64,000 nucleotides of DNA, taken from Hyphomicrobiaceae bacterium (GTDB lineage Bacteria > Pseudomonadota > Alphaproteobacteria > Rhizobiales > Xanthobacteraceae). The position numbers and the translations under genes were made by a program. Shown here one piece after another: positions 16,401 through 24,098 of this stretch. Below the pieces are notes generated by a model. That model saw only the letters and a list, made by a program, of their open reading frames with translations, was not told the origin of the DNA and searched no databases. The stretch lies in NCBI GenBank assembly GCA_021324465.1, contig JAJPJB010000025.1, positions 1 to 64,000 of the forward strand. Direction: 5' to 3'. How positions within the stretch are numbered: position 1 is the first letter of the stretch; the number at the start of each line of letters is the position of its first letter.

Positions 16401-17789
16401 ATAGATAACACTCTCGAACTGGGCGTCGGACAATAAGCCGTTCGAGATCACCGCCGGCGGGAGATGTGGCCGATAGCTCGGCTTGGGCGGCGCGACCGAG
16501 GCCATGGCCGCGGACTGCACGAGCCGCGTCGGATGGGCCTGAGCACCCGGAATGCGGATTGATTGAAGGGCGTAGCCTTCATAGAGCACATCCGTGATGC
16601 GGCCGCCGGTCTCCGGCGCCCAGTCGATCGTTTCATAGGTGAGCTCAACCGCAGCACGCTCAACAACAGGCGTGGTCGATCTGTTGGGCGATTTGCCCTT
16701 GAAGGAGGTGCGTACCGCTGTCGCTCGCCGGGTCGCCGATGGCGTAACGTGTCCGAGGGTTGGCGCTGTCACCGGCGCTCGCGGGGGAATGAGCGTCGTA
16801 ATCCACTCGAGCAGCGTGGCGGTGTCGCTTGCGATCCCGGGCGACTGCGGAAATCCGTTCGGATCGTCAGCCGGCACCCGATCGATAACGGTGAGCCGCG
16901 TCTCGGTGGTCGTGCCATGTCGGGCATAGACTCGCCCGTCGATCGCCGCCGAGAACGCGACACGGCCGCGCTCCTGCAATCGCACGAACGCGTCGCGCCA
17001 GGACGGATTGTCGGGTGACAGATTTGCGCCGGTCACAGCGACCAGCCGGCCACCGCCGGCGAGACGCGCGAGCGCCGACGCAATGTGCCGGAACGCCGCG
17101 TCGGCAACGCGGCCATCGACATGAGCCGCGACCGAGAACGGCGGGTTCATGAGCACGGCCGTCGGACGCAGCGATGCGTCGAGATGATCGTGGATGTGAG
17201 CGGCATCGTGCCGGGTGACGGTGATGCCAGGGAAGAGATGCTCGAGCAGAGAGGCCCTGGTGTCGGCAAGCTCGTTCAGGGCGAGGCTCGCGCCGGCAAG
17301 CTCGGCATGAATCGCAAGGAGCCCGGTCCCAGCAGAGGGCTCGAGCACCAGATCGGCGGGCGCGATCGCCGCGGCCAGACTCGCGACGAATCCGAGCCCG
17401 ATTGGCGTCGAGAATTGCTGGAGTGTCTGGCTCTCCTCGGAGCGGCGCGTGTGGGTCGGAAGGAGCGCCGTGACCTTCGCGAGCATCGACAGGATTGCCG
17501 CCGGCGACGCCGCCCTTGCACGCATGGCCGGATCGAACTTGCGCAGGAAGAGGACGGTCGCCGCCTCGCAGGCGTCGTAAGCGGTCTTCCAAGTCCAGGC
17601 CCCATCGGCGTCGGAGGCGCCGAACGCGCTTTCCATCGGGGCGCGCAACATCGCGGCATCGATGCGGCGACCGGATTCGAGATAGGGAAGGAGGAGCTGC
17701 GCGGCCGCGACGATCGCGGCTGCGGGGTCTGCGGCGGCACGAACTGGCGCAGCCGCGATGGCGGCCGCGGACGCGGAAGGTTGCGACAT
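13437..17789 (-). CDS. Giant methyltransferase-helicase fusion (Strawberry-notch-type)
   Basis: A 1450-aa fusion. Residues about 110-300 form a class I SAM methyltransferase with EPSAGTG (150-156) and the adenine-methylase motif NPPF (215-218). Residues about 400-1100 are an SF2 helicase of the Strawberry-notch group, with Walker A GDGTGAGKG (505-513), the DEAH-like box FDESH (613-617), and motif VI in the segment GLGRSNRTNQ. The C-terminus (about 1100-1450) is the SNO C-terminal region. The start at 17789 lies below a structured leader shared with two other ICE genes. Such proteins are standard in these ICEs; protection of transferred DNA from host restriction is a plausible role, not shown. 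Confidence 0.9.
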   Translation of the reverse strand: MSQPSASAAAIAAAPVRAAADPAAAIVAAAQLLLPYLESGRRIDAAMLRAPMESAFGASDADGAWTWKTAYDACEAATVLFLRKFDPAMRARAASPAAILSMLAKVTALLPTHTRRSEESQTLQQFSTPIGLGFVASLAAAIAPADLVLEPSAGTGLLAIHAELAGASLALNELADTRASLLEHLFPGITVTRHDAAHIHDHLDASLRPTAVLMNPPFSVAAHVDGRVADAAFRHIASALARLAGGGRLVAVTGANLSPDNPSWRDAFVRLQERGRVAFSAAIDGRVYARHGTTTETRLTVIDRVPADDPNGFPQSPGIASDTATLLEWITTLIPPRAPVTAPTLGHVTPSATRRATAVRTSFKGKSPNRSTTPVVERAAVELTYETIDWAPETGGRITDVLYEGYALQSIRIPGAQAHPTRLVQSAAMASVAPPKPSYRPHLPPAVISNGLLSDAQFESVIYAGEAHGGYLAGSWTIDETFDVVSAAPDDAEGAVRFRRGWFLGDGTGAGKGRQVAGILLDNWLKGRRRAVWISKSDKLIEDAQRDWSALGQERLLITPLARFRQGTPIRLEEGILFTTYATLRSDAREEKVSRVQQIVDWSGPDFDGVIVFDESHAMQNAAGEKSERGERAPSQQGRAGLRLQHALPNARVVYVSATGATTVHNLAYAQRLGLWGGADFPFATRAEFVEAIEAGGVAAMEMLARDLKALGLYAARSLSFEGIEYELIEHQLTPEQIRIYDAYAGAFQVIHNNLNAALQAANITGETGTLNSQAKSAARSAFESAKQRFFNHLITAMKTPALIAAVGRDLARGHAAVIQIVSTGEALMERRLSEIPTEEWGDVQVDITPREYVLDYLAHGFPTQLYEPFSDSEGNLFSRPVYRDGQPVQCREAIERRDRMIERLASLPPVHGALDQIVQRFGTDHVAEITGRSRRIVLKRETGSLDRLAVEARAGSANLAEAQAFMDDEKRILVFSDAGGTGRSYHADLAAKNQRLRVHYLLEAGWKADTAIQGLGRSNRTNQARPPLFRPIATDVKAEKRFLSTIARRLDTLGAITKGQRQTGGQGLFRADDNLESVYARAALRQLYLLLYMGKVEGCSLQAFEDATGLRLTDNDGSLREDLPPITTFLNRLLALTINLQNTLFGVFDDLLRAKVEGAIASGTYDIGVETIMAESLVVADRRTLYTHPQSGAETRLFTITRRDRNRPFTLAEALERARDRHAKLLINAQSGRAAVQVPAPSLMQDDGTVERRVRLLRPMERPAISIDNLAHSHWKEADRADFVRAWDADIAAVPEFTDSSFHIVTGLLLPIWKRLPNESMRVYRLQTDDGERVIGRLVSPIWVTQAIESDAPSVSPADAFTTVLDGRAILRLQDGLELRRASIMREFRIELLGFTDGMVERLKAIGLMTEIIAWKLRLFVPTGSSGPAILATLMERHPLVRVADKAAA

Positions 17790-17890
17790 GATGGGAGCCT
17801 CGGGAGAGCGGGACGGATCGGCCGCCCGGACGCTCTCTCGACCCGCGGCGGCTCAAACCTGTCCCGGCCTGCCTCTCCCTCTCACCTGCT
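17790..17890 (-). promoter_or_regulatory. Structured leader, copy 1 (before methylase-helicase)
   Basis: Read on the minus strand it has, in order, GAGAGGGAGAGG, CGGGACAGGTTTGAG, CGAGAGAGCG and CCGTCCCG. The stem pairs 17809-17816 with 17859-17866. The same ordered blocks occur before the ParB-like gene and ardC, where the stem bases differ but still pair. Confidence 0.55.
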
Positions 17891-17915
17891 CACCAACCGA
17901 GCGTCTCGTATTGAC

Positions 17916-17941
17916 TGACTATGCCAATTTTGGCATAGTCA
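17916..17941. promoter_or_regulatory. Perfect 12-bp-arm palindrome, HigBA operator
   Basis: Arms TGACTATGCCAA (17916-17927) and its exact complement (17930-17941) flank two Ts. It ends four bases before the toxin start and overlaps the expected promoter. Antitoxins of the HigA/XRE class repress their own operon at such sites, so this is very likely the autoregulatory operator. It may also affect the divergent methylase-helicase gene. Confidence 0.8.
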
Positions 17942-17945
17942 GAAG

Positions 17946-18260
17946 ATGAAGGAAGTGAGGTGGTACGGCAGCAGCCGATCCGATGTCGACGCATTTCCGA
18001 AGGACGCCCGGCGCGAAGCCGGATATCAATTGTTCCAGGTTCAGATCGGCGAGGATCCGTCCGACTGGAAGCCGATGACATCGGTCGGCCCTGGCGTTCG
18101 CGAGATCAGGATACGTCAGGCATCTGGCGCCTACCGGATCATCTACCTGACCACGATCGGCGACGTTGTCCACGTACTGCATGCCTTCCAGAAGAAAACA
18201 CAAGCAACGGCCAAGCGGGACATTGACCTCGCCAAGGCACGGCTTAGACAGATCAGGTGA
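17946..18260 (+). CDS. higB: HigB-type toxin (RelE superfamily, Gp49-like)
   Basis: A 104-aa phage-Gp49-like/HigB toxin. The core GPGVREIRIRQASGAYRIIYL (about residues 48-68) and HVLHAFQKKTQATAKRDIDLA (about 76-96) are the typical strand and helix signatures. Toxins of this family cut mRNA on the ribosome. It overlaps the antitoxin gene by four bases (GTGA) with toxin first, the HigBA order. It may stabilise the element in the host. Confidence 0.88.
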   Translation: MKEVRWYGSSRSDVDAFPKDARREAGYQLFQVQIGEDPSDWKPMTSVGPGVREIRIRQASGAYRIIYLTTIGDVVHVLHAFQKKTQATAKRDIDLAKARLRQIR

Positions 18261-18265
18261 CGGCA

Positions 18266-18532
18266 ATGGCAAAATCGGTATTTCACGACCTGTTCCCGGC
18301 GGAAGAAGCGGCGGAGCTTGAAATGCGCGCCAAGCTGCTGTCCGGGATCAACAAGTGGCTGAGCAAGTCCCGGCTGACGCAAATCGAGGCCGCGAAGCGC
18401 CTCGGTATCACGCAGGCTCGGGTATCCGAGATCAAGAACGGAAAGATCAACCGATTCAGCCTGAGCATGCTGGTTCGGCTTGCGGAGCGCGCAGGTTTGC
18501 GCCCCGGCATCCGGTTTCAGAAGGCAGCGTGA
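18266..18532 (+). CDS. higA: HigA-type antitoxin (XRE HTH)
   Basis: An 88-aa antitoxin with an XRE HTH (about residues 32-75, core LTQIEAAKRLGITQARVSEI). I give the ATG at 18266; the GTG at 18257 overlapping the toxin stop is equally possible and would couple translation. The antitoxin should neutralise HigB and bind the palindrome at 17916-17941. Confidence 0.86.
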   Translation: MAKSVFHDLFPAEEAAELEMRAKLLSGINKWLSKSRLTQIEAAKRLGITQARVSEIKNGKINRFSLSMLVRLAERAGLRPGIRFQKAA

Positions 18533-18608
18533 GGGCACAGTCTGAGCCTCATGAAAGCTGTGTAGCCGAGCGCCTGGTCGAGCGCGCCAGACGCTGCGAC
18601 CATCCACA

Positions 18609-19202
18609 TCAGTCCGGATCGACCAGCCGATAAGCCCGCTTCTTGACATTCGTGATGCGATAAAGCCCGCCGGTGTCGGTGGCACGAAACAGCATGGTGC
18701 GATGACTGCGCGGATTGGCTACGACCTCGAAGCGGTCGAAGCTGCGGCCATCCGAGAACGAGAGTGCCTGATCGAACACAATCGTCTGGCCGGGACGCGG
18801 CGACGGCTTGCTCGACAGCGCGCGTCGTGCCGCTGCGTTCTCCCGGCAGCGGGTCCGCCACGCTTGCGCATAGGGATACTCGGTCGGCGTGAGCAGATCG
18901 AGGATCGCCTCCGGGCAGTCGGATTCGTTCGGCCCAACGGTTTCGTCCATGTCCTTGTAACCGAAGATATAGCCCTCGCGGTCGCGCGGGTTGTAGCGGA
19001 CGAGACACACAGCGGCGAAGACGATACGTTCGCCCGTCTCGTGACGAATGTGCTCGACGGCTGCGTAGTAGACGCGCATGCCGACGAGCGCGGATCGCAG
19101 CACCTTTGACGTCAGCTCCGGCCGCGTGAAGGTAAACTGCGCATCGAGATACTGGCGCGGGCCGTAATGGCCGCCCAGCGATTGTATGTAGAGCCAACCC
19201 AT
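18609..19202 (-). CDS. DUF6927-type ICE protein
   Basis: A 197-aa protein (starts MGWLYIQSLGGHYGPRQYLD) of a family seen only in conjugative elements and plasmids of alphaproteobacteria, I believe DUF6927. It has no membrane segment. Conserved-looking blocks include VYYAAVEHI and GYKDMDETVGPNESDCP. The ATG at 19202 has GGAGA upstream. Function unknown. Its end is convergent with higA, 76 bp away. Confidence 0.72.
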   Translation of the reverse strand: MGWLYIQSLGGHYGPRQYLDAQFTFTRPELTSKVLRSALVGMRVYYAAVEHIRHETGERIVFAAVCLVRYNPRDREGYIFGYKDMDETVGPNESDCPEAILDLLTPTEYPYAQAWRTRCRENAAARRALSSKPSPRPGQTIVFDQALSFSDGRSFDRFEVVANPRSHRTMLFRATDTGGLYRITNVKKRAYRLVDPD

Positions 19203-19238
19203 GATGGGTCTCCTTCGAACAGGTTGTGACATGCGAAA

Positions 19239-19260
19239 AGCCCGGCGCGGTGGCCGGGCT
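19239..19260 (-). repeat. GC hairpin, copy 1 (AGCCCGGC/GCCGGGCT)
   Basis: Perfect 8-bp arms 19239-19246 and 19253-19260, located 37 bp upstream of the DUF6927 start. Related hairpins precede two other genes at 20303-20333 and 21444-21465. No T-tract, so an RNA-stability or translation element is more likely than a terminator. Confidence 0.5.
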
Positions 19261-19287
19261 CGTGGTCACGGTGGATGAGCGGGAGCA

Positions 19288-19539
19288 TCAACTCGCGGAC
19301 TCGCGCTCGTCGTCGAGCGCGGTCAGCGTGATGCCTTCGTCCGCGGCATATTCCTTGGCGTCGTCGAGCGCACGCAGCAAGTGATGCTGGACCGCGAGCC
19401 AGCGTGCGTATTTTGCGATCACGGTCACGCGGTCGCCGTCTTGGCCGATCCGGAACGGATTGCCCCACTTCGAGCCGCGGCCGATGTAGACAGCGCCCGC
19501 CGGAATGCCCGCATGATGCTTGTTGAGAACCCTGCACAT
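19288..19539 (-). CDS. DUF4326 family protein
   Basis: An 83-aa protein with the DUF4326 signature YIGRGSKWGNPFRIG (about residues 18-32) and a following helical region. The family occurs in phages and mobile elements; function unknown. The ATG at 19539 fits the domain start; its ribosome site is poor. Confidence 0.78.
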   Translation of the reverse strand: MCRVLNKHHAGIPAGAVYIGRGSKWGNPFRIGQDGDRVTVIAKYARWLAVQHHLLRALDDAKEYAADEGITLTALDDERESAS

Positions 19540-19775
19540 CGTCCTTCGCTCTTTCGTCTCGCGTTGCGCGCGGACGGACGAAGGGGCGCGGCCAAGCATC
19601 GGCGGTCACGCGAGGCCGTCGGGCCGATGCGGAAACGGCTTGCCCGTTGACGGCCGATGCGCCGCGCCCAGACAGGACGCGCCGCAACGCGACGGAGCGG
19701 AGGAACGGATGCCAGGGGTCGTACATGACCGCGCGGCGAATCCGGCCGGCGCCCTGCATACGCGGCGGGAAGACT

Positions 19776-20279
19776 TTACGGCGCGACGTGCTCGATAAAC
19801 TCCTCAAGCAGATCGCTCGTGGACTTGCCCATGATCTCGTCGGCGGAGATCAGGACGGCAGCGCCGCCGAAGCCGTCCGGGCGCATCCGCGAACAGGTGA
19901 AGGAGGACACGGCTGTGACATAAGCCAGGGTCGACGATCGCTTCACGATGTCCTGCATGATGAACTCCCAGGACGTCGTGCTGAGGTCGAGGTCGAGATG
20001 CGAAGGCAGCGGTCCGATCGCCTGTGGGTCGGGCAGATGCGCTCTGACGAAGCGATTGGCTGTACTGTCGACGGCTCCCTCTGACGCGGCGAGCGCGGCT
20101 TCGAGCGCGCCCCGTTCGATAGAGAGCATGTCGGACGGCCCTTGTTCTGAAAAGAAGTACCAGCCATCGCCGTCGCGTTCGGCATCGAAAATGTGAGCGA
20201 GAAACAGAAGCTCCAGCGGCGTCATGTCTGTATCGGAAATCGACTGCTGGATCACGGTTGGGGTGTAGTAATCGGCCAT
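19776..20279 (-). CDS. Hypothetical ICE protein
   Basis: A 167-aa acidic protein (starts MADYYTPTVIQQSISDTD) with no membrane segment. Blocks TPLELLFLAHIFDAERDGDGWYFF and SWEFIMQDIVKRS look like a folded domain. I recognise it as a recurrent neighbour of ParB-like genes in these ICEs but know no function. A GC hairpin lies 24 bp upstream of the start. Confidence 0.68.
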   Translation of the reverse strand: MADYYTPTVIQQSISDTDMTPLELLFLAHIFDAERDGDGWYFFSEQGPSDMLSIERGALEAALAASEGAVDSTANRFVRAHLPDPQAIGPLPSHLDLDLSTTSWEFIMQDIVKRSSTLAYVTAVSSFTCSRMRPDGFGGAAVLISADEIMGKSTSDLLEEFIEHVAP

Positions 20280-20302
20280 TGGGATTCTCCTGAAGGCAAA
20301 AT

Positions 20303-20333
20303 GGCCCGGCGCTCGTTCGGCGGAGGCCGGGCC
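20303..20333 (-). repeat. GC hairpin, copy 2 (GGCCCGGC/GCCGGGCC)
   Basis: Perfect 8-bp arms 20303-20310 and 20326-20333 around a 15-bp spacer, just upstream of the gene starting at 20279. Relative of the hairpins at 19239 and 21444, with compensating end bases. Confidence 0.5.
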
Positions 20334-20359
20334 GGGAGGGGTGGGAGTGAAAGTGCGGG

Positions 20360-20557
20360 TCAGAGCCGCCAGGTCGCGACGATCTCCTGCGCCTGGCTAT
20401 GACAGGCGAGCATCTGGCGGTAGAACGCCTTGCGCGCCGTGCGGCGGTTCGGGTCGCGCAGCGACTGTCGTGTGAGCTTGCGCGATGCTGCGCGCACGAC
20501 CGCCCGCCAGCCGTCATGGACGGTGATGTCGAGCCGGAGATAGGTGCCGTACATCAC
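20360..20557 (-). CDS. Small hypothetical ICE protein
   Basis: A 65-aa basic protein (MMYGTYLRLDITVHDGWRAV at the start, WRL at the end). Similar small proteins sit at this place in related ICEs. Its start overlaps the stop of the gene before it (ATGA, 20554-20557), supporting coupled translation and a real gene. Function unknown. Confidence 0.7.
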   Translation of the reverse strand: MMYGTYLRLDITVHDGWRAVVRAASRKLTRQSLRDPNRRTARKAFYRQMLACHSQAQEIVATWRL

Positions 20558-20931
20558 GCGGCCCCCGTCGGCTCGGCCGATGCCGGCGTTTCGACCTCGC
20601 GCTCGATGCGGCGGGTGCGTCCCATCCAGGGCTCGGGCCGGATGGCCTTCGCCCAGTCGGCGAACGACGGGATGAAGCCGAGATCTTCGATGACATGCTG
20701 TTCGCCGACCCAGCGCGTCGGGATCACGCGGCCGGACGACAGCGTAACGGTAGGTCCGAAGATCGTCTCGGCCATGAAGATGCCTTCGGCATGATGCCGC
20801 AACGCGCGGTGCCGGAAGTCGGCGGTGATCTCCTTGCTGGCATCGAACCAGCTATGGATCGCCAGGTAATCCTCGACCGTCCCGCCCCACTTGCGCACGG
20901 AAGACAGCGAATGGTGATAGGGATGCGCCAT
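20554..20931 (-). CDS. DUF6915-type ICE protein
   Basis: A 125-aa protein starting MAHPYHHSLSSVRKWGG, a family I recall as DUF6915, found in conjugative elements. The segment RHRALRHHAEGIFMAETIFG carries several His residues, but I cannot argue for metal binding. The ATG at 20931 has GAGGGGG upstream. A longer frame gives a Ser/Arg-rich shadow. Function unknown. Confidence 0.72.
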   Translation of the reverse strand: MAHPYHHSLSSVRKWGGTVEDYLAIHSWFDASKEITADFRHRALRHHAEGIFMAETIFGPTVTLSSGRVIPTRWVGEQHVIEDLGFIPSFADWAKAIRPEPWMGRTRRIEREVETPASAEPTGAA

Positions 20932-20941
20932 CGTTGCCCCC

Positions 20942-21421
20942 TCAGAACACATGCTGGGTGTATTCGAAGGTCTCGATCCGCTCATTGTAGTTGAGCGTGA
21001 TCGTGCGCTCGGCAACATCGAACAGGAAATCGCCATAGGCGCCCTGGTTGTCCTCCCAGCCGCCGTGGGTTTCCTCGAGGAAATCGTAGGCAAGTCGCTC
21101 GATCGCCTCCTTCACCGTGAAGGCCTCGCGGACGATCTCAAGGCTGCCGTACTCAACGCGGGCAATATCCACATTGCACTCGGGAAGATTGACGGCGATG
21201 TCAGGGCCCGCATGGGCGCTGATGTCTTCGATCTGCCCGCTGTCGCCGTAGCCGTCGAATTCGACGAGGACGGTGGTGATGCCCGCCTGCGCAAGCGCTT
21301 CGAACAGGACGACCTTGTTCGCGAGGCGAATGGATTCATCAAGCCTCGCACGCGCTTGCTCCTGCGCGAGCCAAGACGCGGTATCGAGAGTCGGATCGGG
21401 GGTGGGGGTGTCGTTGGTCAT
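20942..21421 (-). CDS. DUF6878-type ICE protein
   Basis: A 159-aa acidic protein, which I recall as DUF6878. It has a helical N-terminus and a segment AGITTVLVEFDGYGDSGQIEDI, then FLEETHGGWEDNQGAYGDFLFDV, rich in Asp and Glu. Function unknown. It is 10 bp before the next gene and downstream of the ParB-like gene, so probably part of the same transcript. Confidence 0.72.
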   Translation of the reverse strand: MTNDTPTPDPTLDTASWLAQEQARARLDESIRLANKVVLFEALAQAGITTVLVEFDGYGDSGQIEDISAHAGPDIAVNLPECNVDIARVEYGSLEIVREAFTVKEAIERLAYDFLEETHGGWEDNQGAYGDFLFDVAERTITLNYNERIETFEYTQHVF

Positions 21422-21443
21422 GATGGCGCTCCAGAAACGATGA

Positions 21444-21465
21444 AGCCCGGCGCGAGGGCCGGGCT
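21444..21465 (-). repeat. GC hairpin, copy 3 (AGCCCGGC/GCCGGGCT)
   Basis: Arms 21444-21451 and 21458-21465, identical in sequence to copy 1, in the 102-bp gap between the ParB-like stop and the DUF6878 start. Confidence 0.5.
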
Positions 21466-21523
21466 GAGGATTGAGATGGCGGTAGAAGGAAGCGGGACGG
21501 CCGGAGCCGCCCCGCTCGTGGAA

Positions 21524-23644
21524 TCATTCGGCTGCGACAGCGTGCGGATGCTCGTCGTCGCCCGTGTCGGCCGCTTCGTCCTCGTCATCGGCGAGGAATT
21601 CCGGGAGCGGCTCGGCCGGGCTGTCGGCGTCACTCGACGCTGATGTGGTCTCGGCGAGGCGCAGCGGCTCGGGCAACCAGCCCGTGCCGTCGAGCAGCCG
21701 CTCGGCCTCCTTGGCCATCTCCGTCTTCTTGAGATGATCAATGAGCTGCGTCGACGCTTCGCCCTTCGCCTCGCGCACGGCTTCGAGGATGCGGCTCTTG
21801 GTAACGCGGCCGAGATAGTTCTCGACCGTCGGCCGCCAACCGGCTTCCACCATGTCGAGATTGACCGCACGCGCCAGGCGATCAGCCTGGTCGAGGCGAC
21901 GGCGCAGGCCGTGCGACGACACGCCATTGCCGCCGTAGCGATCGACCTTCTCGAATAGCGCGTTCACGCCGTAGGACACGCAATGTGCCAGCAGCGTGGA
22001 GCGGCTGGCCTCGTCGAGCGCAGCGAGCCAGTCCCACAGCGCATCGTCATCCTTGGGCATGTCGGCCTTCCAGGCCTCGTGCCGCTCGTCGACTGCCTTC
22101 GCCGACGCGCTGTCGTTCAAACCCGGCGCCTGAACCGGCAGATGGACCTGCCGGACCGCTGCCTCCATGCACCCCGGCGCATAGCCGTTGTGGAAAGCAT
22201 CGACGCAGAGCTTGTGCAGGAGCGCCGTCATCGCGACGTGCGGATTGCTCGCAACGGCATCCCGCAGCGCGAGCGTGCGATGCGCTGTCAGCTCCATGAC
22301 GAGGCGGTCGGGCAACGGCTTGATGCCGTCGTCCTCCTCATCCTCCGCGTCTGGCTGATTGCCGCCGACCGTGATGACGGCGCGACGCGTGGACGGCGTG
22401 CCGGGTTCGGTTCCGTCCGTTCCGGGCGATGCGTGTTCACCCTCCGCGTCCGTCTGATCGACCGGCGCTTCGTCCTCTGGTCGCACGAAGCCGCGCTCGA
22501 TCAGGAGCGAGCCATCGCTGTCGATGCTGACGAAGGCGCCGGCACGCGCGATCTCGGCCGGATCATAGATGTGCGGCCGCTGGTCGAACGCGGACAGCGC
22601 CTCCTCGATCTCGCCGAGACGCGCATCGACCTCGTCCGGCAGCTCGTCGGCGTCCTGAAATTCCGCCTCGAGCTTGGCCTGTTCGGCCTGCACAGCGTCG
22701 ATCGTCGCCTGCTCTTCGGCCGTGATGTCGGCGGGTGTCCCCTCAAGCTGCCGCAGGCCGTAATCGTGGTTATACGGGAAGCTGACGGAGACCTCGATCC
22801 ACTTCCAGCCCTCGACCGCGATCCTTTCGGCCTCGGCCTTCAGCTTCTCGGTGACGAGGCGGTCGAGCAGCGGCACGTCCTGCAGCCAGCCGCCGTCGTC
22901 GTGCTCGAACAGGTCGCGCAGAACGGCGCCGCCGGCGGCCTCGTAGGCCGCGACGCCGACGAATTGCGCTCGCTTGTCGGACGCGCGAACCGTGCTTTCG
23001 GTGAGCATGCGCCGGATCTGGTAGGGCTCGTCATAACTGGACTTGCTGACGTTCTCCCAGACCTGTTCCTGGCGGGCGTGATCGCTGGTGACAGTGAACG
23101 CCATCAACTGCTCTAGCGTCATGCCATCGTCGGCATAGACGTCGAGCAGGCTCGGCGAGACGGACGCGAGCCGTAGGCGCTGCTTGACGATTGCAGGCGT
23201 CACGAAATGCCGCGCGGCGATGTCTTCCTCGCTCATGCCAAGGTTGAGGAGCGTCTGGAACGCGCGGAACTGGTCGAGCGGGTGTAGGCCGACGCGCTCG
23301 TCGTTTTCGGCGATCGAGTCGTCCTCGGCGATACCGCCTTCGCGGACAACGCACGGAACGGGCTGCGTCTTCGCCATGCGCTTCTGCTTCACCAAGAGCT
23401 CGAGGGCGCGGTAGCGCCGACCGCCGGCCGGCACCTCGAATATGCCGGTCTCGTTGCCGTCGGCATCGAGCACGGCGCGGACGCTGAGGCTCTGCAGCAA
23501 CGTGCGGCGTGCGATGCTCTCGGCCAGTTGCTCGATCGAGACGCCGGCCTTGACGCGACGCACGTTCGACTGGCTAAGCACCAGCTTGTTGAAGGGAATG
23601 TCGCGCGAGGGCGACAGCGTGATCTTCTGAACGGCCTTTGCCAT
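21524..23644 (-). CDS. Large ParB-like nuclease-domain protein
   Basis: A 706-aa ParB/Srx-fold protein. The N-terminal ParB domain (about residues 12-105) has VRRVKAGVSIEQLAESIARR and EVPAGGRRYRALELL. A KorB-like HTH region follows (about 118-175, IVKQRLRLASVSPSLLDVY). The central part is acidic and coiled (EEQATIDAVQAEQAKLEAEF), and the C-terminus is very acidic. This is the long ParB form that marks these ICEs; chromosome or plasmid ParB is about 300 aa. I start it at 23644 (GGAG seven bases away). It may act with ParA at 5.3 kb or as a nuclease/CTPase; not resolvable here. Confidence 0.88.
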   Translation of the reverse strand: MAKAVQKITLSPSRDIPFNKLVLSQSNVRRVKAGVSIEQLAESIARRTLLQSLSVRAVLDADGNETGIFEVPAGGRRYRALELLVKQKRMAKTQPVPCVVREGGIAEDDSIAENDERVGLHPLDQFRAFQTLLNLGMSEEDIAARHFVTPAIVKQRLRLASVSPSLLDVYADDGMTLEQLMAFTVTSDHARQEQVWENVSKSSYDEPYQIRRMLTESTVRASDKRAQFVGVAAYEAAGGAVLRDLFEHDDGGWLQDVPLLDRLVTEKLKAEAERIAVEGWKWIEVSVSFPYNHDYGLRQLEGTPADITAEEQATIDAVQAEQAKLEAEFQDADELPDEVDARLGEIEEALSAFDQRPHIYDPAEIARAGAFVSIDSDGSLLIERGFVRPEDEAPVDQTDAEGEHASPGTDGTEPGTPSTRRAVITVGGNQPDAEDEEDDGIKPLPDRLVMELTAHRTLALRDAVASNPHVAMTALLHKLCVDAFHNGYAPGCMEAAVRQVHLPVQAPGLNDSASAKAVDERHEAWKADMPKDDDALWDWLAALDEASRSTLLAHCVSYGVNALFEKVDRYGGNGVSSHGLRRRLDQADRLARAVNLDMVEAGWRPTVENYLGRVTKSRILEAVREAKGEASTQLIDHLKKTEMAKEAERLLDGTGWLPEPLRLAETTSASSDADSPAEPLPEFLADDEDEAADTGDDEHPHAVAAE

Positions 23645-23735
23645 CTCAGTTCTCCACGACGGGCGGCCAGAGACTCTCTCTCGGCCTCCAACCCGTCGCG
23701 GAGCCCACTCCGCCCTCTCACTCTCGCTACCCCCC
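23645..23735 (-). promoter_or_regulatory. Structured leader, copy 2 (before ParB-like gene)
   Basis: Minus strand order: GAGAGTGAGAGGGCGG, CGACGGGTTGGAGGCC, GAGAGAGAGTCTCT, GGCCGCCCGTCG. The outer stem pairs 23657-23663 with 23692-23698, perfectly over 7 bp. An inner GGCC/GGCC pair encloses the purine-rich loop. Same layout as copies 1 and 3. Confidence 0.6.
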
Positions 23736-24098
23736 ACGTTGCAGGGCCGCGGCCGCGGCGCGCAGCGATCGCTCGTCTATCACGAGTCGTCCTGCGGTCC
23801 GCGCCGCTTGTGCATAGACCGACAGCGGATATTCACCCACGAACAGGATGTCGCGCTCGATGCCCATGCCGAGCGGAAGCTCCAAGGATTGCATCTCTGC
23901 AAGACTGAACGATCCGAGCTCGGGATCTCCGAGGTCGGCGAGCCCGAACAGCGTATCGCCATCCTCATCGAGTTCGGTCGCGAGCCAAGTGCCGACGCCG
24001 AGCGGGTTGAAGAATTTGACCACAGGCACATGGTCGAGACCGCGGCGGCGGCCATTGGCGAGCAGGCGCTCGCGCAGTTCCGGTGTGAGGAGGATCAT
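23727..24098 (-). CDS. DUF2958 family protein
   Basis: A 123-aa DUF2958 protein, with the characteristic PVVKFFNPLGVGTWLATELDEDGDTLFGLADLG block at about residues 25-57. The family accompanies ArdC in ICEs; function unknown. It overlaps the ardC stop (ATGA, 24095-24098). Confidence 0.86.
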   Translation of the reverse strand: MILLTPELRERLLANGRRRGLDHVPVVKFFNPLGVGTWLATELDEDGDTLFGLADLGDPELGSFSLAEMQSLELPLGMGIERDILFVGEYPLSVYAQAARTAGRLVIDERSLRAAAAALQRGG

